Assembly: GCF_024448895.1 (NCBI RefSeq)
Contig: NZ_JAMOIC010000009.1
Span: 1 to 64,000, forward strand
DNA length: 64,000 nucleotides
Direction: 5' to 3'
Source of the DNA: Stutzerimonas stutzeri
GTDB lineage: Bacteria > Pseudomonadota > Gammaproteobacteria > Pseudomonadales > Pseudomonadaceae
This document shows, piece after piece, positions 28,326 through 37,848 of this stretch. Positions within the stretch are counted from its first letter, which is position 1. Each line of letters begins with the position of its first letter. The position numbers and the translations under genes are program-made. The notes beneath the pieces were generated by a model. The model did no database searches, had not been told where the DNA came from, and was given only the letters and a program-made list of their open reading frames with translations.

Positions 28326-29714
28326 ATGTCAGACGCGAACAACACCACCCCTGTCGTCACCGATATGCAGGTTATTCCGGTAGCCGGTTACGACAGCATG
28401 CTTCTGAACCTGTGTGGCGCCCATGCGCCCTACTTCACCCGCAACCTCGTCATCTTGAAGGACAGCAGTGGGCGTACCGGGATCGGCGAGGTGCCAGGCG
28501 GTGAAGGCATCCGTAAAGCACTCGAGCGCACCAAGGGTTTGGTGATCGGGCAACGCATCGGCCGCTACAACCGCGTCCTCAATGCGCTTCGTCATGCAAT
28601 TTCTGGCGGTACGGCAGGGCCTCAGACCACGCAGCATCAGGTCACGTCCGAATCCGAAGCGGCAGTGCTCAAGCAGCCCCATGAGATCAATTTGCGGCTG
28701 GACAACGTCATCACTGCAGTCGAAGCCGCCCTCCTCGACCTGCTCGGGCAGCACCTCGATGTTCCTGTAGCCGAGCTACTGGGCAGTGGCCAGCAGCGAG
28801 ACAGCGTGCCGATGCTGGCCTATCTCTTCTATATAGGTGATCGCACTCGGACTGATCTGCCCTATCTGACCGGAACCGGTTCGGCTGATGACTGGTACAA
28901 CATCCGTCACCAGGAGGCAGTCACCCCGGACGCCATAGTGCGACTGGCAGAAGCTGCGACGGCGCGCTACGGCTTCAAGGACTTCAAACTCAAGGGCGGC
29001 GTAATGCGCGGCAGTGAGGAAATGCAGGCCATTGCCGGGATCAAGGCACGCTTCCCCGACGCTCGCGTCACGCTGGACCCCAACGGCGCCTGGTCGCTGG
29101 CTGAGGCCATCGAGCTTTGTCGCGGTCAGGGGCACATCCTGTCCTACGCTGAAGATCCTTGTGGTCCGGAAAAGGGCTATTCGGGCCGCGAGGTCATGGC
29201 CGAGTTCAAGCGTGCCACGGGTATCCCCACCGCAACCAACATGGTTGCAACCGACTGGCGGCAGATGGGTCATTCGCTACGGCTCGAAGCAGTCGACATC
29301 CCGCTGGCCGATCCGCATTTCTGGACGATGCAGGGCTCGGTTCGGCTGGCGCAGATGTGCGAGCAGTTCGGCCTGACCTGGGGTTCGCATTCGAATAATC
29401 ACTTCGACGTGTCGCTGGCGATGTTCACTCATGCCGCTGCCGCAGCGCCGGGCAAGATCACCGCGATCGACACACACTGGATCTGGCAGGAAGGTCAGGA
29501 GCGCCTGACCCGAGACCCGCTTCAGATCGTTAACGGAGCGGTTCAGGTTTCGGACAGGCCAGGGCTCGGCATCGAGCCTGACATGGACCGGATCATGGCC
29601 GCCCACGAGCTTTACAACAAAGTCGCCACGGGCGCCCGTGACGATGCCATGGCCATGCAGTATCTGGTCCCTGGCTGGAAGTACGATCCCAAGCAACCGA
29701 GCCTGGGTCGCTAA
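28326..29714 (+). CDS. Glucarate dehydratase paralogue with altered capping loop
   Basis: 462 residues of the glucarate dehydratase group. All catalytic blocks are present: [43 protein letters not shown] and GSHSNNHFD. In place of the usual DRD.GGRG.QTFDLR segment it has a longer, unrelated stretch ([15 protein letters not shown] to [12 protein letters not shown], residues about 95-125). That segment belongs to the capping region, so substrate choice may differ from gudD at 23666. It leads the plus-strand operon with the TTT transporter and has the strongest operator. It could be a GudX-like partner or a dehydratase for another hexarate. Confidence 0.85.
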   Translation: MSDANNTTPVVTDMQVIPVAGYDSMLLNLCGAHAPYFTRNLVILKDSSGRTGIGEVPGGEGIRKALERTKGLVIGQRIGRYNRVLNALRHAISGGTAGPQTTQHQVTSESEAAVLKQPHEINLRLDNVITAVEAALLDLLGQHLDVPVAELLGSGQQRDSVPMLAYLFYIGDRTRTDLPYLTGTGSADDWYNIRHQEAVTPDAIVRLAEAATARYGFKDFKLKGGVMRGSEEMQAIAGIKARFPDARVTLDPNGAWSLAEAIELCRGQGHILSYAEDPCGPEKGYSGREVMAEFKRATGIPTATNMVATDWRQMGHSLRLEAVDIPLADPHFWTMQGSVRLAQMCEQFGLTWGSHSNNHFDVSLAMFTHAAAAAPGKITAIDTHWIWQEGQERLTRDPLQIVNGAVQVSDRPGLGIEPDMDRIMAAHELYNKVATGARDDAMAMQYLVPGWKYDPKQPSLGR

Positions 29715-29775
29715 TAAGAAGAAGGCAAATTTCAAACGCAAAGCGCCGCAACCCAAACCACCGGAGAGACATACA

Positions 29776-30744
29776 ATGAAAAAAGCAATCAGCGCCTCCC
29801 TTGTTTCCGCCGTTTTGGCGACATCCCTGGGCCACGCATACGCCGCGGAAACTGAATGGCCGACCCGCCCGGTTCAGGTCGTGGTGATCGCAAACGCAGG
29901 CGGCGATACCGACTTCAATGCCCGCACCATGGCCAAGTACTTCACCAAGATCACCGGCAAGCCAATGGTCATCACCAACATGGCTGGCGGGGGCGGCACC
30001 ATCGCAGCCGATCAGGTAAAGAGCGCGGCCCCAGATGGCAACACCATTCTCTTCACTCACACCGGCCAGATGATCGTCAACGAGGTCGCCGGACTGACAG
30101 AAGACAGCTTCGATGCCTTCGATGTGTCGTGCATCGCCGGTGTGGACAAAGGTGCAGTCTTCGTTTCGTCCAAAAGCTCCGGTCTGACGACCCTCGACCA
30201 GCTGATCAGCAAGTCGAAGGCCGAGCCCAGCTCCGTGACCTACGGCACCGAAATGGGCAGCTACTCTCACCTGCAGGGCCTGATGTTCGAGAAGCTCACC
30301 GATACCAAGATGAAGATGGTCGACGCCGGCACCGTCTCGGAAAAGGTCGTCGCCCTGTTGGGCGGCCGTATTGACCTGGGCGGCATCAGCTACGGGTCGG
30401 TGCAGGATTACGTGGGCAACGGCGAGATGTTTGCCCTTGGCCAGCCCAACGCGGAGCGCAACCCGCTGCTGGGTGATGTGCCGACCTTCAAGGAACAAGG
30501 CGTGGACTTCGTGATGGAGAAGCCTTACATCGTCGCGTTCCCCAAAGGCACTGACGGTGCAATCGTCCAGAAGATGGCCGACGTGATGAAGCAAATCACT
30601 GAAGACCCCGCCTATGCAGAAGAGCTGAAAAAGACATTCAAGCAGCCAGTGAGCTACTACGGCACTGAAGAGTCCATTGCACTGCTGAAAAAGACCCGTG
30701 AAGAATTCATGGAGTTCAAGGACGAGCTGCGCCAGAGCAAGTAA
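29776..30744 (+). CDS. TctC-type periplasmic substrate-binding protein of a TTT transporter
   Basis: 322 residues with a signal peptide (MKKAISASLVSAVLATSLGHAYA). The mature protein starts EWPTRPVQVVVIANAGGDTDFNAR, the usual beta strand and carboxylate-binding loop of Bug/TctC receptors, and has NMAGGGGTIAADQVKSAAPDG. It captures a carboxylate in the periplasm for the TctAB membrane part encoded next. Given the operon with a glucarate-dehydratase paralogue, an aldarate is the likely ligand. ATG 29776 has GGAGAG upstream. Confidence 0.88.
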   Translation: MKKAISASLVSAVLATSLGHAYAAETEWPTRPVQVVVIANAGGDTDFNARTMAKYFTKITGKPMVITNMAGGGGTIAADQVKSAAPDGNTILFTHTGQMIVNEVAGLTEDSFDAFDVSCIAGVDKGAVFVSSKSSGLTTLDQLISKSKAEPSSVTYGTEMGSYSHLQGLMFEKLTDTKMKMVDAGTVSEKVVALLGGRIDLGGISYGSVQDYVGNGEMFALGQPNAERNPLLGDVPTFKEQGVDFVMEKPYIVAFPKGTDGAIVQKMADVMKQITEDPAYAEELKKTFKQPVSYYGTEESIALLKKTREEFMEFKDELRQSK

Positions 30745-30811
30745 GTTCTGACCAACGCCGGACGCGCCCGCCGCGTCCGGTATTCCGCCCTTAACCCATG
30801 AGGAGCCGCCC

Positions 30812-31291
30812 ATGGATACGTATAAGAAAAAGGAGCTGGTGGTCGGCGCAGTTATGCTCTGCGCAGGCCTGTTCTACCTGATCCTGACCATGAATTTGCC
30901 GCGCAAGGGCACCATCGACGCCTCGACCGTTCCTTATGTCCTTGCCATCGCGCTGTGTCTGCTGGGTTTTCTCCAGCTACTCGGTGCGCGCAAAGCAGTT
31001 CGCCCTGATACCGACACCGATGATGACGCGCCCAAGACAGCGGCCGACTACCCCACCGTGCTCAAGACGCTCGCCCTTATCGCCATATACATCGCACTGC
31101 TCGAGAAAGTGGGCTTCCTGATCACGACCGCGTTGTACCTATACGCGCAGTTCATTGTGATCACGCCAAGCGATCAGAGGGTCAAGCATCTGTCCTACGT
31201 GATCATCGCTGTGGTTGCGTCCGTCGCCATCTATTTCACCTTCCGCCACGGCTTCGACCTGATGCTTCCGGCCGGCTTTCTGGACCTTTAG
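30812..31291 (+). CDS. TctB small membrane subunit of a TTT transporter
   Basis: 159 residues with four hydrophobic helices (ELVVGAVMLCAGLFYLILT, VPYVLAIALCLLGFLQLL, LKTLALIAIYIALL plus the C-terminal pair) and a charged loop between the second and third. Size and layout fit TctB. It has GAGGAG before the start and lies nine bases before tctA. Confidence 0.88.
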   Translation: MDTYKKKELVVGAVMLCAGLFYLILTMNLPRKGTIDASTVPYVLAIALCLLGFLQLLGARKAVRPDTDTDDDAPKTAADYPTVLKTLALIAIYIALLEKVGFLITTALYLYAQFIVITPSDQRVKHLSYVIIAVVASVAIYFTFRHGFDLMLPAGFLDL

Positions 31292-31300
31292 GAGGCCGAC

Positions 31301-32821
31301 ATGATCGAGTTACTGCAGGCGGGCTTCGGCGCCGTCTTTACTCCTTACATCTTCGTGTTGATCACACTCGGCGTCGCTGTCGGGATCGTGTTTGGCGCGG
31401 TACCCGGCCTCTCGGCCACAATGGCAATCGCACTTTGCCTGCCACTGACTTACACCATGGGCCCGGCTGCTGGGCTTTCTTTGCTTGTTGCCCTGTTCGT
31501 TGGCGCGACCTCCGGAGGATTGATCTCGGCGATCCTGCTGAAGATTCCCGGTACCCCCGCCTCCATCGCCACCACCTTCGACGGTGCACCGATGATGGAA
31601 AAAGGCGAAGGCGTGAAGGCCCTCGGCATGGGCATCGTGTTTTCCTTCCTCGGGACCATCCTCAGCATCGTTGCACTGATGTCGATCGCGCCCTGGCTCG
31701 CCAAAACCGCCCTGCGCTTCGGTCCGCATGAATATTTCGCGATCGCGGTGTTTTCCTTGACGCTGATCGCGACGCTTTCAGCAGGCTCGTTGCTCAAGGG
31801 CATTTACGCCGGCACTCTGGGCTTTGCGTTTTCCACGGTTGGCATCGCGCCGGTCGAGGCAGTTCGACGCTTCACCTTTGATTCACCCAACCTCAATGCT
31901 GGCTTTGCGATGCTGACCGTGATGATCGGCATGTTCGCTGTCGCCGAAGTGATCAAGATTGCCGAGACAGGGCGCTCCGTCCACCGTACTCGCATCCCTG
32001 AAGTCAGCATGAAGAACATCAAAGGCTTCGGTTTTTCGGTCAAGGAGTTCTTCGGTCAGATCCCCAACGCCATCCGCTCCTCGCTGGTCGGTATTGGCAT
32101 TGGCATTCTTCCGGGCATCGGTGCAGGAACCTCGAACATCGTCTCCTACATCATTGCCAAAAAACGCTCCAAACACCCCGAGCGATTCGGCAAAGGCGAG
32201 CCCGCAGGCGTGGTAGCCAGTGAAACTGCCAACAACGCCGGTATCGGCAGCGCCATGATTCCGCTGATGACGCTCGGCATTCCGGGAGACGCGACCACGG
32301 CCATCCTGCTCGGCGGCTTCCTGATTCACGGCATACAGCCAGGTCCGATGCTGTTCATCAGCCAGGGGCCTTTGGTGTACACCATCTTCGCCGCGCTGCT
32401 CCTGGCCTCGCTGATGATGTTGATGCTGGAGTTCTACGGGCTGCGTATCTTCATCAAGCTGTTGGCTGTACCCAAGCACATCCTGCTGCCGATCATTCTG
32501 GTCCTTTGCGTAGTCGGTGCATTCGGGCTCAGCAGCCGGATATTCGATGTCTGGACCATCATCCTGTTTGGTCTGATCGGTTATGGATTCGTCAAAGGCG
32601 GCATGCCAGCGGCGCCTTTCATCATCGGTTTCATCCTGGGGCCGATGGCCGAAACCAACTTGCGGCGTGGCTTGATGTTGTCCGATGGAAACTTCATGGG
32701 CTTCCTCACCAACCCTATCGCTGCATCCTTCCTGCTACTGGCAGTGGCCTCGGTGGTGTGGCATCTGGTCAGCGCGCTGCGAAGCCGAAAAGGTGCAGTC
32801 GCTAAACTCCAAGACGCCTGA
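31301..32821 (+). CDS. TctA large membrane subunit of a TTT transporter
   Basis: 506 residues, about 12 transmembrane segments, two internally similar halves. TctA signatures: GAVPGLSATMAIALCLP near residue 35, then FVGATSGGLISAILLKIPGTPAS, and in the second half GILPGIGAGTSNIVSY and MIPLMTLGIPGDATTAILLGG. It is the sodium- or proton-coupled permease working with the TctC-type receptor. It ends just before a strong bidirectional terminator. Confidence 0.93.
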   Translation: MIELLQAGFGAVFTPYIFVLITLGVAVGIVFGAVPGLSATMAIALCLPLTYTMGPAAGLSLLVALFVGATSGGLISAILLKIPGTPASIATTFDGAPMMEKGEGVKALGMGIVFSFLGTILSIVALMSIAPWLAKTALRFGPHEYFAIAVFSLTLIATLSAGSLLKGIYAGTLGFAFSTVGIAPVEAVRRFTFDSPNLNAGFAMLTVMIGMFAVAEVIKIAETGRSVHRTRIPEVSMKNIKGFGFSVKEFFGQIPNAIRSSLVGIGIGILPGIGAGTSNIVSYIIAKKRSKHPERFGKGEPAGVVASETANNAGIGSAMIPLMTLGIPGDATTAILLGGFLIHGIQPGPMLFISQGPLVYTIFAALLLASLMMLMLEFYGLRIFIKLLAVPKHILLPIILVLCVVGAFGLSSRIFDVWTIILFGLIGYGFVKGGMPAAPFIIGFILGPMAETNLRRGLMLSDGNFMGFLTNPIAASFLLLAVASVVWHLVSALRSRKGAVAKLQDA

Positions 32822-32879
32822 GTTGCCTGGGCCCGCTCGCTATGCGGGTGGGCCTCAGGCATCGGACAGCAACGGCGAG

Positions 32880-32905
32880 AGCCGCGCCATATGGCGCGGC
32901 TTTTT
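32880..32905. terminator. Bidirectional terminator between convergent transcripts
   Basis: A 22-base perfect palindrome (AGCCGCGCCAT and its complement) is followed by five T. It lies between tctA and the convergent talarate dehydratase gene. Confidence 0.85.
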
Positions 32906-32908
32906 CGT

Positions 32909-34063
32909 TCATGCCCGGGTGCCGAACTCGACCTGTGCAAGCGTCCAGGCATTCACCTCTTCGCTCAGGCTCAACCCGAGCCCAGGTCGATCCGGCACGA
33001 TCATCATCCCGTCACGAATTTCCAATCGTTCATTGAACGCCGGTTCCAGCCATTCAAAATGCTCCACCCAAGTCTGGTGCTCGTAGGCAGCGGCGAGGTG
33101 CAGATGAATCTCCATGACGAAGTGCGGCGCCATGATCATTCCACGCTGCTCAGCGGCGCTGGCGACCTTCAGAAATGGCGTGATGCCCCCTAATCGCGGC
33201 GCGTCGTGCATGATCACGTCGACCGCGCCCGTATCAACATAGGCCAAGGCCTCGCTGGCGCTAGTCAGCATTTCTCCCGTGCCGATCGGTGTGTCGAGCT
33301 GCGCGGCCAACGCGGCGTGACCAGTGACATCGTGTGCATCCAGTGGCTCTTCGATCCATTCCAGGGCGTATTGCTCAAGCTCTCGCCCCATCCGCAGTGC
33401 CGTGATGCGGTCCCACTGCTGGTTCACGTCAACCATCAAGGGAACCTGTTCGCCGAGCTGCTTGCGCAAGGCATCCACGCGTCGCACATCCGCTCGCCTG
33501 TCGGGCTGGCCGACCTTCATCTTGATTCCACCTATTCCGCGTTCGCGGGATTGGATGGCTTTCTCGATGACCTCCTCGATGGGTGCCTGTAAATAACCAC
33601 CGGATGTGTTGTAGCAAGGTACTGCGCTGCGATGTGCACCTAAAAGTTTGGACAACGGCAAGGCAGCACGCCGCGCCTTCAGGTCCCACAGCGCGGTATC
33701 CAGCGCTGCGATGGCTTGCGCGGCGACACCACAACGCCCAACCGAAGCGCCAGCCCAAGCCATTTTCGTCCAGAGCCGGGCAATGTCGTTGGGGTCTTCT
33801 CCAATCAGCAGCGGCGCGATTTGCTGTGCATGCGCATACTGGGCCGGCCCGCCAGTACGCAGGCTATAGCTGAAACCAAGGCCTGCGTGGCCGTGGCTAG
33901 ACTCGATCTCCGCAAACAGTAGCTGCACCGAATCCAGCGGCTTCTGCCGCCCGGTGAGCACCTTTGCATCGCTCACCGCAGCGCGCAGAGGCAGGTTGAC
34001 TGTTTTCAATCTGATCCAGCAGATTTGGTCCGCTACACCCTGCCCATTTCCCGTGTCAGTCAT
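32909..34063 (-). CDS. L-talarate/galactarate dehydratase (enolase superfamily)
   Basis: 384 residues, very close in remembered sequence to Salmonella TalrD/GalrD: PVSDAKVLTGRQKPL near the N-terminus, WAGASVGRCGVAAQAI, LLGAHRSAVPCYNTSGGYL, GIGGIKMKVGQPD with the KxK base motif, VDVNQQWDR, WIEEPLDAHDVTGH, GTGEMLTS and APHFVMEIHLH with the catalytic His. It dehydrates galactarate or L-talarate to 5-keto-4-deoxyglucarate. The window therefore carries two unrelated galactarate dehydratases, this and GarD. Start MTDTGNGQG at 34063; upstream codons to 34096 look untranslated. A regulator-like site lies 53 bases upstream. Confidence 0.85.
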   Translation of the reverse strand: MTDTGNGQGVADQICWIRLKTVNLPLRAAVSDAKVLTGRQKPLDSVQLLFAEIESSHGHAGLGFSYSLRTGGPAQYAHAQQIAPLLIGEDPNDIARLWTKMAWAGASVGRCGVAAQAIAALDTALWDLKARRAALPLSKLLGAHRSAVPCYNTSGGYLQAPIEEVIEKAIQSRERGIGGIKMKVGQPDRRADVRRVDALRKQLGEQVPLMVDVNQQWDRITALRMGRELEQYALEWIEEPLDAHDVTGHAALAAQLDTPIGTGEMLTSASEALAYVDTGAVDVIMHDAPRLGGITPFLKVASAAEQRGMIMAPHFVMEIHLHLAAAYEHQTWVEHFEWLEPAFNERLEIRDGMMIVPDRPGLGLSLSEEVNAWTLAQVEFGTRA

Positions 34064-34115
34064 TGTTGTTCTCGCTCTGTTCGAATGCGTTCGCAATGGA
34101 GCAATTACTCATGTC

Positions 34116-34135
34116 GTCATACAACAACCAACATA
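34116..34135 (+). promoter_or_regulatory. Half-conserved operator upstream of the talarate dehydratase gene
   Basis: GTCATACA-ACAA-CCAACATA. The left half matches the perfect site at 28077 in seven of eight bases and the centre is identical; the right half has decayed. Confidence 0.45.
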
Positions 34136-34345
34136 GCTGCTAATTGATTACTCTGCCTGAGCGGGTGTCAACGCGTTCGACTTTAGTGGTATGTGAATGG
34201 CGGTTAGTGAGCGCTAGCTTGGACATGCGAAAGCGCACAGCGAAAGGGCTACACGCTTGAAATTGCTGGCCTGGCGCGGAGCTTGCCATCGCGACCAAGT
34301 CTTGGATTATGGAAAGCCGAGCTGATGCAGCGTCCCAGTTTCGGG

Positions 34346-34375
34346 TTGACAAAAGGGCGAGTCCGTAGAAATAAT
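34346..34375 (+). promoter_or_regulatory. Sigma70 promoter of the udh operon
   Basis: TTGACA (34346-34351), 18 bases, AATAAT (34370-34375). The operator starts after eight more bases. Confidence 0.65.
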
Positions 34376-34383
34376 CGAGGCAA

Positions 34384-34403
34384 GTCATCCGACAACCGAT
34401 GAC
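34384..34403 (+). promoter_or_regulatory. Palindromic operator of the udh operon
   Basis: GTCATCCG-ACAA-CCGATGAC. The outer arms are complementary and the design equals that at the porin and second gudD promoters. It overlaps an in-frame ATG at 34399, which argues that translation of udh starts later, at 34435. Confidence 0.7.
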
Positions 34404-34434
34404 ATCAAAAACAATAAGCGACGGGCAGACCTCA

Positions 34435-35259
34435 ATGACAAGCACGACGACCGCTCCCACACCCTTCAATCGCCTCCTGCTGACTGGCGCTGCAGGGGGA
34501 TTGGGCAAGGTGTTACGCGAAACGCTTCGCCCCTATGCCAAGATTATTCGCCTCTCCGATATCGCCGGCATGGAACCTGCCGCTGGCGATCACGAAGAAG
34601 TAGTCCAGTGCAACCTCGCCGATAAAGCCGCAGTACACGCCCTCTGTGAAGGCGTTGACGCCATCGCGCATTTCGGCGGCGTTTCGGTAGAGCGTCCCTT
34701 CGAGGAGATTCTCGAGGCCAACATCAAAGGCGTCTTTCACATCTACGAAGCTGCGCGCATGCACGGCATCAAGCGCGTGATCTTTGCCAGCTCCAACCAT
34801 GTCATCGGCTTCTACAAGCAGACCGAGAAGATCGACGCTGGCGTGGCCCGTCGTCCTGACAGCTATTACGGGCTGTCCAAGTCCTACGGCGAAGACATGG
34901 CGAGCTTCTACTTCGACCGTTACGGCATTGAAACCGTCAGCCTGCGCATCGGCTCTTCTTTTCCCGAGCCGCTGAACCGCCGGATGATGGCGACCTACCT
35001 CAGCTATCGCGATCTGACCCAACTCATCGAGCGCTCCCTGTTCACACCCAATGTCGGTCATACCGTGGTGTACGGCGCATCGGCCAACCGCGACGTCTGG
35101 TGGGACAACCACATGGCCGCCCACCTTGGCTACGAGCCCAAGGATAGCTCCGAAGTCTTCCGCGAGAAGATCGAGCAGCAGCCGCAGTACGAGCCCAATG
35201 ACCCCGCCTTGATCTACCAGGGCGGGGCCTTCTGCGAAGCCGGCCCGTTCGAAGACTGA
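34435..35259 (+). CDS. udh: Uronate dehydrogenase
   Basis: About 274 residues of the extended SDR family. The N-terminal NAD motif is TGAAGGLGKVLRETLRPY. FGGVSVERPFEEIL, ASSNHVIGFY and the catalytic YYGLSKSYGED (Tyr-x-x-x-Lys) follow, with RIGSSFPEP. The sequence closely resembles the characterised Pseudomonas syringae Udh. It oxidises D-galacturonate or D-glucuronate with NAD+ to the aldaro-lactone. First gene of udh-lactonase-TRAP operon; the lactonase follows by about 40 bases. ATG 34435 is chosen because the upstream ATG lies in the operator. Confidence 0.93.
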   Translation: MTSTTTAPTPFNRLLLTGAAGGLGKVLRETLRPYAKIIRLSDIAGMEPAAGDHEEVVQCNLADKAAVHALCEGVDAIAHFGGVSVERPFEEILEANIKGVFHIYEAARMHGIKRVIFASSNHVIGFYKQTEKIDAGVARRPDSYYGLSKSYGEDMASFYFDRYGIETVSLRIGSSFPEPLNRRMMATYLSYRDLTQLIERSLFTPNVGHTVVYGASANRDVWWDNHMAAHLGYEPKDSSEVFREKIEQQPQYEPNDPALIYQGGAFCEAGPFED

Positions 35260-35298
35260 CCACCCCGCCACGCTGCGAATTACAACAAGAGAATCGCC

Positions 35299-36198
35299 AT
35301 GGCACATACAGCAGAACTGATAGTCGACGCGCAGAACGCAACTGGAGAAAGCCCGGTATGGGTGGCCTCCGAGCAGGCGCTCTACTGGGTCGATATTCCG
35401 AATCGCCAGTTGCTTCGCTGGAAAGCGGCGGACGCTTCGGTAACCCGGTGGACCGGCGAGCAAATGATTGCCTGCATCGCGCGCCGTCAGAGCGACGCCA
35501 ACCGCTGGGTTGCGGGAATGGAAGACGGCCTCTTCGATATCGTCCCGCAGGCTGATGGCACGCTGCAGTCCACTCGTCTCGCAGACGTGGAGCACCGCAA
35601 CACCAATATGCGTTTCAACGACGGGCGTTGCGACCGCCAAGGCCGTTTCTGGGCCGGCACCATGGTCATGGACATGGCTGCCGGTATCAGTGCCGGCGCG
35701 ATGTACCGCTTCGACGGCAGTTCGTCCAACCAGGCCCTGAATGCGCAGCTGCAGGACTTCATCGTGCCCAACGGCCTGGGTTTCAGCCCAGACGGCCGCA
35801 CCATGTACCTGTCCGACTCGCACCCAACGGTACAAGCGATCTGGGCCTTCGATTACGACATCGACAGCGGCACGCCGAGCAATCGTCGCCTGTTCGTCGA
35901 CATGAACCAGCATCCGGGCCGTCCAGACGGTGGGGCGGTCGACGTCGACGGCTGTTACTGGATTTGCGGCAACGACGCCGGCCTGATCCATCGCTTCACG
36001 CCGGATGGTCGCCTCGATCGTTCACTTCAAGTGCCTGTTAAGAAGCCCGCCATGTGTGCGTTCGGCGGCGCTGGCATGGACACCCTGTTCGTCACTTCCA
36101 TCCGTCCCGGTGGAGACCTCTCCGACCAGCCACTGGCTGGCGGCGTGTTCGCACTCAAAGCCGGCGTCGCAGGACTGGAGGAGACCCGTTTCAAATAA
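35299..36198 (+). CDS. SMP-30/gluconolactonase family aldarolactonase
   Basis: 299 residues of a six-bladed beta-propeller with a divalent-metal site: Glu in ATGESPVWV, Asn/Asp in NDGRCDRQGRFWAGTM, VPNGLGFSPDGRTMYLSDS and the final Asp in GRPDGGAVDVDGCYW. The neighbour of uronate dehydrogenase, so it should open galactaro- and glucarolactones to the free aldarates before dehydration. Ribosome site ACAAGAGA precedes ATG 35299. Confidence 0.9.
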   Translation: MAHTAELIVDAQNATGESPVWVASEQALYWVDIPNRQLLRWKAADASVTRWTGEQMIACIARRQSDANRWVAGMEDGLFDIVPQADGTLQSTRLADVEHRNTNMRFNDGRCDRQGRFWAGTMVMDMAAGISAGAMYRFDGSSSNQALNAQLQDFIVPNGLGFSPDGRTMYLSDSHPTVQAIWAFDYDIDSGTPSNRRLFVDMNQHPGRPDGGAVDVDGCYWICGNDAGLIHRFTPDGRLDRSLQVPVKKPAMCAFGGAGMDTLFVTSIRPGGDLSDQPLAGGVFALKAGVAGLEETRFK

Positions 36199-36281
36199 AG
36201 CTTCACCCATGGAAAGGCCCGCATTGCCCGGCCTTGCCGCTCGCAACGCTGCACACCAACAAAAACAAGATGGAGATCCAC

Positions 36282-37256
36282 ATGAACTTCAAACGCAAGT
36301 TGCTTATCGCTGCACTCCCCTTCGCCTTCTGCCTGTCGGGCACGGCTTATGCCGAGATGACGCTGAAGATCGCTGAGATCCACCCGGCCGGCTATCCGAC
36401 GGTCGTCGCTCAAGAGAACATGGGCAAAAAGATCGAAGAGGCCACCGACGGCGAACTCAAGTTCCGCATGTTCTCGGGCGGCGTACTGGGTTCCGAGAAG
36501 GAAGTCGTTGAGCAAGTTCAGCTTGGCGCAGTCCAGATGACTCGCGTCAGCCTGGGCACCCTGGGCCCGGTCGTACCGGACGTTAACGCCTTCAACATGC
36601 CCTTCGTGTTCCGTGACAACGCACACATGCGTGCAGTGATCGACGGTGAGATCGGCCAGGAGATCCTCGACAAGATCACCAACTCCGAATTCAACATGGT
36701 CGGTCTGGCATGGATGGATGGCGGTGTGCGCAACCTGTACACCAAAGACCCTGTGCGCAACATTGAAGACCTCAAGGGCATGAAGATTCGTGTGATGGGT
36801 AACCCTCTGTTCATTGACACGCTCAACGCCATGGGCGCACAGGGCGTGGCGATGGACACAGGTGAGATCTTTAGCGCCCTTCAAACCGGCGTCGTAGATG
36901 GCGCGGAAAACAATCCGCCGACCATGCTCGAGCACAACCACTTCCGTGCTGCGAAAAACTACTCGCTGACAGGTCACCTGATCCTTCCCGAGCCGATCGT
37001 GATGTCGAAGGCTACCTGGAACAAGCTCACGCCTGAGCAGCAGGAGATCGTCAAGAAGTACGCCAAGGAAGCGCAGATGGAAGAGCGCAAGCTGTGGGAC
37101 GAGAAGACTGCCAGCAGTGAAGCCAAGCTCAAGGAAGAAGGCGTTGAGTTCATCGAAGTCGACAAGAAGCCCTTCTACGACGCAACCGCTCCGGTTCGCG
37201 AGAAGTACGGCGCGCCTTACGCCGAACTGATCAAGCGTATCGAAGCCGTTCAGTAA
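36282..37256 (+). CDS. TRAP transporter solute-binding protein (DctP family)
   Basis: 324 residues, signal peptide MNFKRKLLIAALPFAFCLSGTAYA. Mature part typical of DctP: LKIAEIHPAGYPTVVAQENMGKKIEEATDGELKFRMF, GVLGSEKEVVEQVQLGAVQM, then the carboxylate-pairing Arg region DLKGMKIRVMGNPLFID and QTGVVDGAENNPPTM. It delivers an organic acid to the DctQM permease encoded next. Linked to udh, so hexuronate is the likely ligand. ATG 36282 has TGGAGATCC in front; a much longer open frame overlaps the lactonase gene. Confidence 0.9.
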   Translation: MNFKRKLLIAALPFAFCLSGTAYAEMTLKIAEIHPAGYPTVVAQENMGKKIEEATDGELKFRMFSGGVLGSEKEVVEQVQLGAVQMTRVSLGTLGPVVPDVNAFNMPFVFRDNAHMRAVIDGEIGQEILDKITNSEFNMVGLAWMDGGVRNLYTKDPVRNIEDLKGMKIRVMGNPLFIDTLNAMGAQGVAMDTGEIFSALQTGVVDGAENNPPTMLEHNHFRAAKNYSLTGHLILPEPIVMSKATWNKLTPEQQEIVKKYAKEAQMEERKLWDEKTASSEAKLKEEGVEFIEVDKKPFYDATAPVREKYGAPYAELIKRIEAVQ

Positions 37257-37320
37257 AAGCCCCTCTGAAGAACCTCGCGGCGGCGGGCCTCGCCCGTCGC
37301 CGCGTCTGTGGTGAAATCTG

Positions 37321-37848
37321 ATGAAAAACACGCTGCTGCGCGTCAATGACGCGATCTACAAGACCTGTGTATGGGTCGCGGGGCTGGCCATCGTGGTCAT
37401 GTCCATGATCATCCCCTGGGGGATATTCGCGCGCTACGTGCTAGGCACCGGAGCCGGCTGGCCTGAGCCCGTGGCCATTCTGTTGATGGTGATATTCACA
37501 TTTCTTGGCGCTGCGGCGAGCTATCGCGCCGGCGCGCATATGGCGGTGACCATGTTCACCGACCGTCTTCCTGTCTATCTGCACCGCCACGTCGAAGTGC
37601 TGGTACAGATCCTCATGGGGATCATTTGCCTGTTCATGACGATCTGGGGTGTGAAGCTGTGCATGGCGACCTGGAACCAGTTCATGAGCACCCTGCCGAC
37701 CTTGCGCGTTGGTATCGCATACGCACCTATCCCTCTTGGTGGGGCTATCACACTGATCTTCGTCCTCGAGCGAATGGTATTCGGCGACCAGAGCCAACGC
37801 CGCGCGGTCGATTATGAATTCGTAGAAAGCAGCAAGGAGGCAACGTAA
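37321..37848 (+). CDS. TRAP transporter small permease (DctQ family)
   Basis: 175 residues with four transmembrane helices (VWVAGLAIVVMSMIIPWGIFARY, EPVAILLMVIFTFLGAAASYR, VEVLVQILMGIICLFMTIWG, IAYAPIPLGGAITLIFVLE). The GAGWPEP and AASYRAGAHMAV pieces are standard for DctQ. The stop overlaps the start of the large-subunit gene by one base (TAATG). Confidence 0.92.
   Translation: MKNTLLRVNDAIYKTCVWVAGLAIVVMSMIIPWGIFARYVLGTGAGWPEPVAILLMVIFTFLGAAASYRAGAHMAVTMFTDRLPVYLHRHVEVLVQILMGIICLFMTIWGVKLCMATWNQFMSTLPTLRVGIAYAPIPLGGAITLIFVLERMVFGDQSQRRAVDYEFVESSKEAT

Noticed and set aside
29593-30813. 406-codon minus-strand frame opposite the TctC-type gene
   Set aside because: Antisense shadow; TctC has signal peptide and conserved motifs.
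34513-35991. 492-codon minus-strand frame opposite udh and the lactonase
   Set aside because: Antisense shadow of two certain genes.
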